A program made the translations under genes and the position numbers. Positions 22,230 through 31,565 of a stretch of DNA of 31,565 nt are shown here, one piece after another. Source of the stretch: Trichinella spiralis. Its lineage: Eukaryota; Nematoda; Enoplea; Trichinellida; Trichinellidae. The notes beneath the pieces are model-generated. The model was not told the DNA's origin. It did no database searches and saw nothing but the letters and a program-made list of their open reading frames with translations. The DNA is taken from assembly GCA_000181795.3 (NCBI GenBank), contig CM012954.1, positions 8,124,325-8,155,889 on the forward strand, in the 5' to 3' direction. Each line of letters opens with the position of its first letter. Position 1 is the stretch's first letter.

Positions 22230-22500
22230 ATGAAGTACAATACCAGAGCCATGCTCCTTTTCGGTGCTCTATCCGTTAATTGGATTGGTGAGATTATTGG
22301 TTTATCAAGTTTGATTTAAAAGATTTACTTTGATTATGTAATAAATGATGTTCAAAATGAATTTCTTCACCTGATACTATGAATGAGATTTAATTTCTGA
22401 TTGTTTTGCAAAAGTTTTATTATATGAAATATAGCTAACCTGTCTTTGAAATAATTGTTCCTCTCTTTTAGAATACATGATGAATGACGCTGAAATTTAA
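22230..22500 (+). CDS. Possible 28-aa spliced small ORF, unidentified
   Basis: An exon (22192-22287) bounded by CTTTATTTTAG and TTG|GTGAGA joins an exon (22472-22517) bounded by CCTCTCTTTTAG and TTG|GTAAGT. Joined, ATG 22230 gives a peptide starting MKYNTRAMLLFGALSVNW, with a short hydrophobic core, and ending NDAEI at TAA 22498-22500. The splice sites are good, but a peptide this short may be chance inside a non-coding transcript. I do not recognise it. Confidence 0.2.
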
Positions 22501-22991
22501 TGCATTGCTACAATTTGGTAAGTAACATTGTTTTCATTTTTTGATATCAAACATGAGTTCTATTTAATTATCAGCATGGCAATTTGTGATGCATATTCAG
22601 TGCAATGTATATAATATGTGTGTAAAGGTATTTGATAAAAATATTGTATTATTAGTTTTTCTGTTTCTTTGTGGGGAGATGTAGTTTAAGATTTTTGCAT
22701 CGGTTCAAAGTTAACATCAGTTCATTTTTTGACATTCGAATGAATGTTGTCGTCAATGAGAGAAAAAGGAAAGCGTTTAATGTTCACTGAGTGACGTGCT
22801 GTTTTTGTTTTCATCAGCTTTTACAACTCAAAAGATGGTTAGCAATAATTGTATAGCAGTACTGTATAAGAAATTGGAAAGTAAGGTATCAGTTGTGCAT
22901 TTGATTTGATTTGATTTGATTTGATCGTAAAATATGGAGCTATCGTGTCCCGTTCAGTTAATTATTTGTTCCATCACGATATTGGGGCTGT

Positions 22992-22997
22992 TTTATT
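22992..22997 (-). terminator. Candidate polyadenylation signal of the PTR gene
   Basis: On the minus strand this reads AATAAA about 220 bases past the PTR stop codon. Assignment is by position only. Confidence 0.45.
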
Positions 22998-23173
22998 TTT
23001 ATAAACTTAATTGCGAATGAAACGTGAGAACGTGGTTTGCAGTGCAGAAAATTCAGATAGCGTATATTACACAATTGTAAGGTGTGTAGTCGCCAATTGA
23101 CTTTGCAACCGTCTGAAACGGTAACTGTGCAGTTGCTATAGTATGCGGTGGAGATTTTTCTTTGGACGTATGT

Positions 23174-23212
23174 GTTTAATTAAATTAAATTAAATTTAAT
23201 TTAATTTAATAT
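23174..23212. repeat. TTTAA/TTAAA palindrome directly after the PTR stop
   Basis: Tandem TTAAA-type pentamers run into their mirror complement around a central AAATTT, forming an AT-only self-complementary stretch that ends five bases from the PTR stop codon. It could fold as a hairpin in the 3' UTR, though AT-only hairpins are weak. Confidence 0.75.
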
Positions 23213-23216
23213 AACG

Positions 23217-25835
23217 TCAGTTTACTTTGTACATGCTGTGGTCATTGTTCATGATGAGCAGTATGACAGGAAGTACGACAAATGCATGAAACATGCCCAT
23301 TAAAACTACGAGAAAGCAAGTTTTGAAAAATGTTCTAGAAATATAATAGTCGACAAAAGTGAGTGGTAAAACGCCAAGTATCGTGGCAATGCCACCTTGA
23401 ATTACTGGCCAGCCAACGGATGACAAAGAATGACGCAGTTTGACTGAAGCGTTCGTTCCAGGAGCTTGGAAGTAATAATGACAAACGTGGGCGGCGTATT
23501 CAATGGAAAAATCTAAACTCATCAAAATGTTTATCATTGATATTGGGTCCAAGTCGACACCCCAAATTGCTAGTAGACCGATTACGCCTAAATCGGTCGA
23601 CAGGAGCATCATGCCGACTAGAAAAACGCTGCTCGACGTTGGGATAAAAATGGCGGTCATGATCATCAGGCTGAGAATGCCCATGCCGGCGGTTTGTAAT
23701 GTATTCCTTGGCAAACTGATCAACTGGTCCGCGATGAAAGCTTGACGATCACCGTAAATGATCGGTTCAAATTCAGAAAACTTTCTACTAATCTGACGCC
23801 ATATACTGACAATTGGTACCCATCCTCGTCCTCCGTTTGGGCTGTGGAAGGTGGTCGTGAAGAAGAAACTTTTGATCTTGTTCATCTGGGATTCGTTTTT
23901 CCATCGAATTTCTGTCAAGTGTTGCTTGAATGCGGGAATTTGGAAAAACTCTTCCAAATGATCGTAGAATTCTTCTTTCGATCGACGTTTCAGTTGTAAA
24001 AAATTACTGTAACTATGATACCACAGATTGGTTGTCGAAGGTCCCCCGGAATAGGGTGTGCTTTCAATTAGATGGACAAAGTTCAGAAACCGGCGCACTT
24101 GGGTTTCGTTCCTGAAATCCGGTGCTTTGTACACGTAGACGTGCACTTCGGCAGATTTTAAATAATAATTGTCCATGAGTTCAGAGAATCGTCGAGCCGG
24201 TGAATCGGCAGTGACCAGCTTGGCAGCTGAAAAACCGACTTCTATTTGACTGCAACCCCAGAATGAGAATAGCACATAAATCAGGTAGATAATGGTGAGA
24301 GAAATTTGCGAGATCGGCTTGCACAGCAGAGGCAGATATGTGTTACAAAAGAACCGGGACAGTTTTTCCGCAATCATTGAATTCGATGCAACTTTGGTGG
24401 TGGTGATGCTTTTCGTTGCATCCGAGGCGGTTGTGGATTTGTTATCTGATTTGCCACTGCACTGCCAGAGGCAATTGTTCGTCGTCGTCTTCTTCTTCTT
24501 CTGCTCCGCAGAGCCGAGTAGGTAGACAATGGCTGAGAAGAAGGTGATTTGATAAATATAATCGAAAGCCATTGCCACGGCTGTATAAATGCTGAAAACT
24601 TGAATAGCCGGCATTTCTGACAGCAGACCCACGGTGAATAGCGCGATGTCGGTTAATGAAGTCAACGTGATCGCGCTTCCCGACTGACGCAATGTTTGAC
24701 TGATGCGTTTCTCGGCCGACCATCTCGAGTCGGTCAGTTTCCAAGCTTGTATAGTTAAAAAGGTGTCGTCGATGCCGATGGCCATGGTCAAAAATGGAAC
24801 CGCCACAATGGTACCGTTCAACGGTATGCCGACGTGCAATAGCAGACCGACCGAAGAGACGATCGCCATTATTGACGACACGCAGCCGGCCACACCTTCC
24901 CAGCGTTTGTCTTCAACCACATCTCGGGACACGTTGGAGCCGACTGTGAAGCCGAACATGAAAAGCAGCAAAAAGCCGATGGCCGGCGTCAGGCTGATTG
25001 CACTTTGCAGCACTTGTTCGGTCAGGAACGACCGGCTGAACATCACGCACGGATGGACATCTTTGGAACCGCACTGAATGGTCACGTAATTGCGCATGCT
25101 CTGCTCAGAAGCTTCCAGCTGTTTCTCCATCTCCGGCCCGCTGATTACCAGCGGATAATTGAGAGTGACCACTTTCGCTTTGGTCGACCGATCTTCCGCA
25201 CCGACCACATTGTAGCCCATGAACAAGCGCATGTCGAGCAATTCGACGAACGGATAACGGAAACGGAAATTCGGATCCGGTCCAGTTGTATTGCGCTTCT
25301 GATACAGTTGCAAGAACAAGATCAGTGCTGTGTTGGCGTAACTGAAAATTTACACAACTGCACGAACAATCTTTGGAATATGCAAAACAAATGGAAACAC
25401 AACACACCCGCATTGAGTTTGCACTTTGCAAAGATCCTTGCCGAAATACTGCACCGTACCATCTAGCGGACTGGTGTAGTTCAAGTGGTTCATGATGTGC
25501 TCGTTGATTTGGAGAATTTCTCGAACGGTGCAGTCTTGCAACACGTTTGCACCTCCATGTTCGAACAGTATTTGCAATAGGTAAAGTCGACGGTTGGGTT
25601 CGTCCAAGTTCCAGAAACGTTTCACCGCTTTGGATTCTGCCAACGACAACGCCCCGGCCGGCGTGTACAATTGGTCAATATCCAGCTGTTGTTTGATTCT
25701 CAGCAGACCGGTGCATAGGGCTAAAGTGATCAGCAGAGGTGAAGCGACGAACAGTACCGGATGACGACTGATCAGCCAGCCGTGTCGTTCAAACGTGTTG
25801 TGCAGAAACAGGTCCATTTTCAACGAATATCCCAT
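23217..25835 (-). CDS. Patched-related (PTR) sterol-sensing-domain membrane protein
   Basis: Two exons, 25408-25835 and 23217-25341, are separated by a 66-bp intron (donor CGG|GTGTGT, acceptor TTTTCAG, phase 2), giving about 850 aa. PTR proteins are RND-type 12-helix membrane proteins expanded in nematodes and linked to sterol or lipid transport, moulting and vesicle traffic. TM1 is at about residues 25-45, followed by LYTPAGALSLAES, an early Cys-rich luminal loop (C101, C136, C142) and a sterol-sensing domain at about 260-420 with GIDDTFLTIQAW in TM4 (332-343). A second half carries TM7 (about 490-505) and TM8-12 (about 695-840) with GVDLDPISMINILMS and SSVGWPVIQGG. The start ATG 25835 sits in a good context (ACCACAATGG). 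The length is near the family norm. The equivalent of the TM10 GFSVD motif reads DFSIE. Which nematode ptr gene it matches cannot be said from sequence alone. Confidence 0.93.
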
Positions 25836-25848
25836 TGTGGTTACTTAC

Positions 25849-25950
25849 CTGGTTCTCACATTGCAACACAACTGGCAAATAAGTGCAGCAGTAGCTTTCG
25901 ATCTTTTTCCGCTCGTGTAGTAGCATCATTGCAAAGATTAATTATTTCAT
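25849..25950 (-). other. Candidate 5' UTR exon or trans-splice site of the PTR gene
   Basis: On the minus strand a textbook 3' splice site (CTCTCTCTTTCAG) ends at 25951, 115 bases before the PTR start codon, so it may mark a 5' UTR intron or a spliced-leader acceptor. The 102-base block ends at CCAG|GTAAGT, a strong donor 13 bases before the ATG. If that donor is used, the usual ATG would be lost from the mRNA. The block itself has an open frame starting MMLLHERKK, which does not match the PTR frame. Confidence 0.35.
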
Positions 25951-28507
25951 CTGAAAGAGAGAGAAAAAAATACATATATTAATTATTACATTGATTTTCC
26001 TCTTCTTCTCTATTGTTTTACGTTGATTCGATTATTTCTGCTTGCCTAGAGCAAGCAGCTCAAAGACGATGGCACTGATTGATGGCCGAACAGCTGTTGA
26101 TCAGTTTCATAATCTGTCTTATAATCCATTAATTTGCCTTGTGAACATTTAACAGTCATCACATACATAATGATATATGACAGTGAACTGAATAATCAAA
26201 TTGTCGGCGCACTTTGCAACACTGCTTATTTTTAATAATATTCTAACCTCTTTTTCTTATGTTCAACAGTTCATATAATGGTGGGCAGAAGTTGGGTTTT
26301 TTTTGTAATTATTCTCGATAATTGTTGGCCAAATGTCGTCGGTATATTTTTTTGCTGTAAATTTAATTGATGTTATTGTAGTTATTTCGAACAATTTTTA
26401 GGTTATTTGTTCAAGTTTAAGTTTGATTTAAATTTTTGAAAGAAAAAAAAGCGAAAATGCAAATGTTAGTTGTGCACTGTAGTTGGTGCAAACATCTTTT
26501 CCAAAACTTCACGATTTTTACTGCAGCGTTATTTATTATTATTATTATATTTCTTTTTTTTCTGGTAATTTTAATATGAAATATATGGTGCTAGTTGTGT
26601 TGGAATAATTTGTGCTGATTTTTTTGTCCAAAATTATTCTTTTTCAAATAAATAAAAATATTTCTCTTTTGGATAGGTAGATGATTACAGTTTTCAATTG
26701 TTGCTCTGTTCTACTTCGAAAGCCTATATTTCATTATGTTATTGGAATCAGGGACTGTTGTGAAGGGTTGTAAACGGTATTGTTTCTAATTTCAATTAAT
26801 TCTGAAAAATTACCATATGCAATTTAAATGTGATCATAGCATTTCGAGGTTTTTATAGATTTTTCATTTGTAACTAACTATTATTATTTAGTTGGCGTTT
26901 TTGGTTTAGCCTTTTTCTTTTTTTTTTATATTTTAATCAGTTTAAAACGATTAACAAAACAGCAGTTTTGTCGCATTGAAAAGTTCAACGTTCTGAAATG
27001 TGAGATGACCTTTGTTGATGAAGAGAAAAATGCAAAAAAAGCATTAAATAAGCGCTTTTTATCGATGCTGTGAGACAAAATGAGAAATTGATGAATAATT
27101 GTTGTAGTTGTAGTTTCATGATTTGTTTTGCCAAATTGAAATGAATGAGTATTTTCAAAAGAATTTTTCATTCATAATAATAAATAATAATGAGTCAAGT
27201 ATCACTTTATCCCACTGATGAGTGAAAAGATTTTCCTAAAATTAATGATGTCTTAAAGTTGAATGTGAATGTTCCTCCAATGCATTTGTATAATTGTCGT
27301 ATGTGTATACAGAACATTTCTACGAAAGAATTTCAATCTGATTAATCTTATTCTTTACCGCATCTGTTTAGTCAAATATTTCTCTATTTATTTGTGTAAA
27401 TAATGAATCTATTTCCGTTATTAAAGCAATGATACGTCAATGAGTAACCAGTGGATATGTGCAATATTCAAAAGAGAACACAAACAAATCGACTTACCGC
27501 GTTGTTTTCAGTTCATGTTGTGCAGATGCGTCAAATTATTCCCCAATCACAGCAGTTGAGAAAAATGCAAATGAGAAAGTGGATTTTTTTCTGTCTGCCA
27601 AACGGGAAGAAGAGGGCAAAAGAATTTTCAAATCAATTTGTAAATGGGGATTATTGTTGTCGTGGGATTATACAGGTATATATATGTATGTACATGCAAG
27701 TGTATTTAAAAAGTAAGCGATGAAGAGAATTTTCTGATGCTGAGCATCACAATCGATTGTTTGGCCTTTGCACGACCTGCCCCTACTGTGTTGTTGGTTA
27801 GCAGTTGACAAGGACATCAGGTCGAAATGACGTGATGACGTTTAATGTTAATATGTGGGACGGTTTTAGGATTGTTCCATTTCTGCTTTATTTTGCTGGG
27901 CTAAACTTTTGGTGTCGTCGTTCTACTAGTCGATGCTTTTTCAATTTTTCAAACAAGGTCATGCTTGTCCACATGGATAGAGATGATAGAGTTGTTCTGA
28001 AATTGTCCAATATCCGACAATTTAGATGAGCGTAGCAACATATATATATATATGTACCTGCATCTTTGTATGTGTAAGTATGCACAAAAATTGTTATATC
28101 TTCTGCGATAACTTGGAGGTCATTCACTGAAGTCGTAAAACCAAAGTCGTTTCCATGAGGTTGAATGCACCCGATTCTGCAAGTACAACAATGCAAGCCA
28201 ATTGTTGACACTGTTGACAATGAAATTTTATTTTTCAACTTGTTCTATTGTTCTATTGGAAGGTTTTTGTGCAATTTTAATTTTCAAAAGAGAACAAACA
28301 ACCAAACAACAGCACGTGTGTAAAATTGTATTTTGTTCAAATATTTATTTAAATTTTTTTTACAACAGGTGCAGTTGATGGAAATTTTCCTCGCCAAGCA
28401 ATAATGTTTCAATAACTGACTCTGCACTGATGGTCAGTGTCAATTTTGGACGGTTTTGATGAAATTTCGCTCCAATCGACCGATCCAATGCCTAGTGGAC
28501 GTCCGGA
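25951..28507. other. Intergenic region between PTR and CNG channel genes
   Basis: I see no supportable gene. The region is AT-rich with short frames only. It must hold the PTR promoter and the end of the CNG transcript, with a minus-strand AATAAA at 28344-28349. A short (TA)n tract lies at about 28042-28053. Confidence 0.45.
28344..28349 (-). terminator. Candidate polyadenylation signal of the CNG channel gene
   Basis: This reads AATAAA on the minus strand, about 160 bases past the TAA stop of the channel gene. Assignment is by position only. Confidence 0.45.
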
Positions 28508-30733
28508 TTAGGGTGTGGTCGAGTTGCAAGGATGGATGGCCGCCGCATTGCCTAGCAGTTGCTTTTCCAACGTGGTGACGCGTTGTTCGGTTTTGTCGCA
28601 TTCTTTCTTGACCGCCCGATCGATGAACTGCAATCGCCTCCACAGGCGCTGCATCTCTTTGTTCAGCTCGTCGACCGATTCATTTTCGAACTGCTGCTGT
28701 TCGAAATTGTCGTTGCTGAACGCTTCGTGCTCGACCACGTCGGTTTCGATCAACAGCCGATCTTTGCGCAATATTTCTTTGCCTTTGTCGAGCAGATGCT
28801 TCTGGGCGTCGGGATATTTGTCCAAACATTCGAGCAAATCGTTCTTGGTCAACACGAACAGTTCGGCAAAGCCGACGCAGCGCACGCTGGCAGTACGCTT
28901 GTTTTCGTTCTTGTTGCCCGGGATGTCGAGGATGCTCAGCTCGCCGAAGACGCTGCCTTCGTTCAACGAGACGAACACTGTCACGCCGTCTTCGGCGACC
29001 ACGTTCACCACGCCCCTCTTGACGATGTACATGTGCTTGCCGACGTCGCCCCTGCGGAACACGTAGTCGCCGGGACTGAAGATTTCCATTCTCAACTTGA
29101 GCACCATTTCCGCCAGCAGACCCGGATCGCAGTCTTTGAACACGCGAGCTTTGCGCAGGGTCCGCATGTGCAGCGCGATCGCCATTTCGGTGCGCAAATT
29201 CAACGGCAACAGTTCCATGACCGCGGCTTCGTCGGTCGCCTGCTTCTGATCCCACAAATAGTTGAACCAGTTCAGGATGCGGCCCCTGAGCGGCGGCTGC
29301 ACTTTGTGCAATTCCATGTACCGCTTCACGCCGTCGAGACGGTTCAAAAATTGACTGCGGTGCATGTTCATGCTGATGACCACGATGCGCACGTTGCCTA
29401 TGAGCGCGGCGACGATCAACGTGCCGGCTATGATGTTGCACACGGTGAACACGTACTGGCCGAGCTCTATTGGGAACGGCTGCTCGCCCACGCTGGTCAA
29501 CACCAACGCCGCCCAGTAGAACGACAACAAGTAGTGCTTCAACAGTTCCGGGTAGGTGATTTTCTGGCACGGGGTGCTGGTTCGGGGTGCCGGTCTGCCA
29601 CCGCATGTCGGCCGAGGGCAGTCGATCACCGGATCCAGCATGCGTTCGGAATTGTACACCCAGCTGTCGAGTTCCAAGCCGTAGGCCAGGCTCATCAGGT
29701 AGTAGAAGCAGGCGGCCCAGTGGAAGATCAAGTAAACGATCACTGCCAGTTGAATCGCCCGGAAGAGGTTCGGAAAGCGAGTCTCGGTTTCGGTCATGTC
29801 GACAAATTCCACCAGACGGTATGAGCGCAGCAGACGGTTGAAACGACTAGCCGACACCAGCGCTGACTGGCCGAACACCAACGTCAGCAAGTGGTCAGCC
29901 GGCGCCACGCTGGCTATGCAGCGGGTCAAATTGCGACCGCCGTTAGCCGAGGCGTTGTGCCGGAACAGGCGATTCCGGTCCAACACCACACACCCTTGTT
30001 CCAAGTACACTTGGCGCATCTGCACGTAGACGTCGAAGATGTACACCACGTCGGTGATGTAGTCGACGACGAACGGCCAAACGCTGTCGGCGTACTGGTG
30101 GGCGAAGCGGGCGAAAAACGACACCCTAGCCACCACGACCACCATGTTGTACAAGTAGGCTAAAGCCACCACGCCCAACCAGATTTTGTACCACCCGTCC
30201 GAAGGGTTCACCGGATCGTAGGCTATTTTCGAGCAGAGACGTCTGATATCTGTCGACAAGTTCCACTTGGCGTTGTCATCGCCGGGCTTGGTTTTGCCGT
30301 CGAGATCGCAATCCGACTGCGACTGGGTCGACGAGACGGCTTTGACGAGCAGCCTGGCCACGTGGCAACGTTTGGACGCGGCCGGCGACGATTCCTCTGC
30401 CCGTTCACGCGATCGAAACGCTGCCTTCGAAAGCGACCAACCACCTCCACTCCGACCGTCCGGCTCGTCTTCGTCATGCAAATTTCTACTCTTCGTCATC
30501 AACGTCGTCATTTTTGTCTTCGTTTTCAGTTTTCGTCTCTTTTCCAACTCCAACTGCGTCGACTGTCTATCGAACGTTGTTGTTGTCGTCGACGGATTCA
30601 CGTTGTCGTCAGTATCATCCCTCGATCCGCATCTCAACTCGACCACACCCTCACCTTCTTCTGATATCAGTCTCGGATCTTGCGCGTTGGTCAACACCAT
30701 TCTCAACTGCTGTTTCTCTTTCTCGTCGAACAT
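28508..30733 (-). CDS. Cyclic nucleotide-gated cation channel, alpha-type subunit
   Basis: A single uninterrupted frame of about 741 aa from ATG 30733 (MFDEKEKQQ) to TAA 28508-28510. CNG channels open on cGMP or cAMP binding and carry Na+ and Ca2+ in sensory cells. The order is a polar N-terminus (1-175), S1 (about 183-207), S2 (about 219-240), YLEQG after S2, an S4 with RFNRLLRSYRLVEF followed by TETETRFPN, S5 (about 325-353), pore filter TSVGE (413-417) and S6. The C-linker has WFNYLWDQKQATDE. The cyclic-nucleotide domain (about 533-648) has FGELSIL and the phosphate-contacting RTA (613-615). A C-terminal coiled coil (about 685-727) resembles the zipper that trimerises alpha subunits. Glu in the filter favours an alpha subunit over beta. 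Codons upstream of ATG 30733 stay open to TTG 30754, which I do not take as the start. The gene is intronless and far more GC-rich than its flanks. The closest worm homologue (tax-4, che-6 or cng type) is undecided. Confidence 0.93.
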   Translation of the reverse strand: MFDEKEKQQLRMVLTNAQDPRLISEEGEGVVELRCGSRDDTDDNVNPSTTTTTFDRQSTQLELEKRRKLKTKTKMTTLMTKSRNLHDEDEPDGRSGGGWSLSKAAFRSRERAEESSPAASKRCHVARLLVKAVSSTQSQSDCDLDGKTKPGDDNAKWNLSTDIRRLCSKIAYDPVNPSDGWYKIWLGVVALAYLYNMVVVVARVSFFARFAHQYADSVWPFVVDYITDVVYIFDVYVQMRQVYLEQGCVVLDRNRLFRHNASANGGRNLTRCIASVAPADHLLTLVFGQSALVSASRFNRLLRSYRLVEFVDMTETETRFPNLFRAIQLAVIVYLIFHWAACFYYLMSLAYGLELDSWVYNSERMLDPVIDCPRPTCGGRPAPRTSTPCQKITYPELLKHYLLSFYWAALVLTSVGEQPFPIELGQYVFTVCNIIAGTLIVAALIGNVRIVVISMNMHRSQFLNRLDGVKRYMELHKVQPPLRGRILNWFNYLWDQKQATDEAAVMELLPLNLRTEMAIALHMRTLRKARVFKDCDPGLLAEMVLKLRMEIFSPGDYVFRRGDVGKHMYIVKRGVVNVVAEDGVTVFVSLNEGSVFGELSILDIPGNKNENKRTASVRCVGFAELFVLTKNDLLECLDKYPDAQKHLLDKGKEILRKDRLLIETDVVEHEAFSNDNFEQQQFENESVDELNKEMQRLWRRLQFIDRAVKKECDKTEQRVTTLEKQLLGNAAAIHPCNSTTP

Positions 30734-31565
30734 TTCACCGTTGGAAACAATCAATTTTAAAAGTAAAACGAAACCAAATCACTACTCACCGCTAGTTGTT
30801 GAATCACCACCGCTGCTCTTTCTCTCTCTACAACGACGCTTTTCCCGTAACCACGGAAACCGCCATCAACATTACAATCTCTGACCGACAGTCACGCGGA
30901 TGCAAAAGTAAGCAAAATATTAATAATATTATTATATATAATGTGTTCACTAATTTTATTTTACTACAACACAGAAAAAAACAACTGTCAATTTTATGGT
31001 TGAAATAATACTACACTACACGCACTAATTACGATCTGTTCAACTAAGCCATTACTTATTTGTTGTTGTTGTTGCTCAAAAAATATTTTACAAATGCTTC
31101 TTCCCTCTGTATCAATTACTTATTTCGTTGTTGTCTCCATGATTGATTTTCAAAGCAAACTTTCTCATTTTATGTAAATAGGCTTTTTATTCTTCAATGC
31201 ATTTAGTTATAATCCTAAAAACAAGCAATCACAAAACGATTTTACGGTAATATATATGCATGCATGTATCCATCTTTATTTATTTATTTATATTTGAAAG
31301 TATCAAAAAAGAATTCAACTGTTTGATAGATGGTAAATTAAGTTTTTTTGTCTGGTTAATTTTGTTTGTCAGTTAGCGCAGTTTAGTGTGCTTATATGTT
31401 GGTGAAAAGCGTTTTGCGATGAGTTCCAATTATGTAGGGCATTTTTGAATTTTCAAACCCCAAATTCAAACAAGCGAAGGCGTGTTTTGACTAAGTCAAC
31501 GTTTTTGTTATGGTGTTTTCTGTCAGATACTTTATATTTCGACGGAATTTCAAAAGGCAAGGTCA
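30734..31565. other. Upstream flank of the CNG channel gene
   Basis: The first 170 bases are still fairly GC-rich and probably contain 5' UTR and promoter. On the minus strand a GCG|GTGAGT donor-like site lies near 30788, but I find no matching acceptor before the ATG. Beyond about 30910 the sequence returns to AT-rich DNA with no recognisable feature up to the window end. Confidence 0.4.

Larger units (their letters stand above)
22518..23216. other. Intergenic stretch between small-ORF zone and PTR gene
   Basis: No gene is visible. The stretch contains a (TTTGA)n pentamer run at 22899-22925, a minus-strand AATAAA (22992-22997) suited to the PTR mRNA, and an AT-only palindrome at 23174-23212. 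Donor-like GTAAGG at 22881 could belong to the same unexplained + strand transcript as the upstream splice sites. Confidence 0.4.

Noticed and set aside
28680-29606. A 308-codon minus-strand frame overlapping the channel gene in another phase
   Set aside because: It is an Arg/Gln/His-rich frame-shift shadow of the GC-rich channel coding sequence with no family features.
28559-29824. A 421-codon open frame on the + strand opposite the CNG channel gene
   Set aside because: It is fully antisense to a clear channel gene with high third-position G+C, which removes stop codons from other frames. The His/Gln/Val-rich product shows no domain.
30755-30800. An upstream intron in the CNG gene starting at the GTGAGT near 30788
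   Set aside because: No acceptor with a pyrimidine tract lies between the donor and the ATG at 30733, so the site is probably fortuitous.
30267-30884. A 205-codon + strand frame over the channel N-terminus
   Set aside because: It is antisense to the channel coding region, Ser/Phe/Val-rich and low in complexity, with no recognisable domain.
1-31565. tRNA, rRNA genes and CRISPR arrays
   Set aside because: Looking for A/B-box-like motifs, rRNA-like blocks and regularly spaced repeats by eye gave nothing convincing. The only tandem arrays are simple microsatellites.

Overview
The window looks like nuclear DNA of a nematode, probably a clade I (Trichinella-like) worm. The background is very AT-rich with long T-runs, introns follow GT-AG rules with GTAAGT-type donors, and the muscleblind N-terminus ([21 protein letters not shown]) resembles what I remember of nematode and insect muscleblind. 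The organism is inferred; no sequence here fixes the species.

Layout. Positions 1-14409 hold no gene I can recognise. This stretch contains AT-rich DNA, microsatellites, a few less AT-rich islands that could be promoters or 5' UTR exons, and one sharply bounded DNA transposon: a 1757-bp piggyBac element (5704-7460) between TTAA duplications. The element has two 558-bp inverted arms around the last part of a transposase gene. Positions 14410-19982 (+) encode a nine-exon muscleblind RNA-binding protein (about 624 aa) with the usual N-terminal CCCH pair and an unexpected second CCCH pair near the C-terminus. From about 20976 to 22520 there are several strong + strand splice sites and short open frames but no clear gene. 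Positions 23217-25835 (-) encode a two-exon patched-related (PTR) sterol-sensing membrane protein of about 850 aa. Positions 28508-30733 (-) encode an intronless cyclic nucleotide-gated channel of the alpha type (about 741 aa) in a strikingly GC-rich block. The rest is AT-rich intergenic DNA.

How the parts relate. The three host genes show no shared pathway. Muscleblind regulates RNA splicing, PTR proteins act in membrane sterol or lipid handling and cuticle or secretion biology in nematodes, and CNG channels carry cGMP-dependent currents in sensory neurons. PTR and CNG lie on the same strand, with about 2.7 kb between coding regions, and nothing suggests an operon. The most unusual items are the hairpin-forming piggyBac derivative, the C-terminal CCCH pair of muscleblind, and the unexplained spliced small-ORF zone between muscleblind and PTR.
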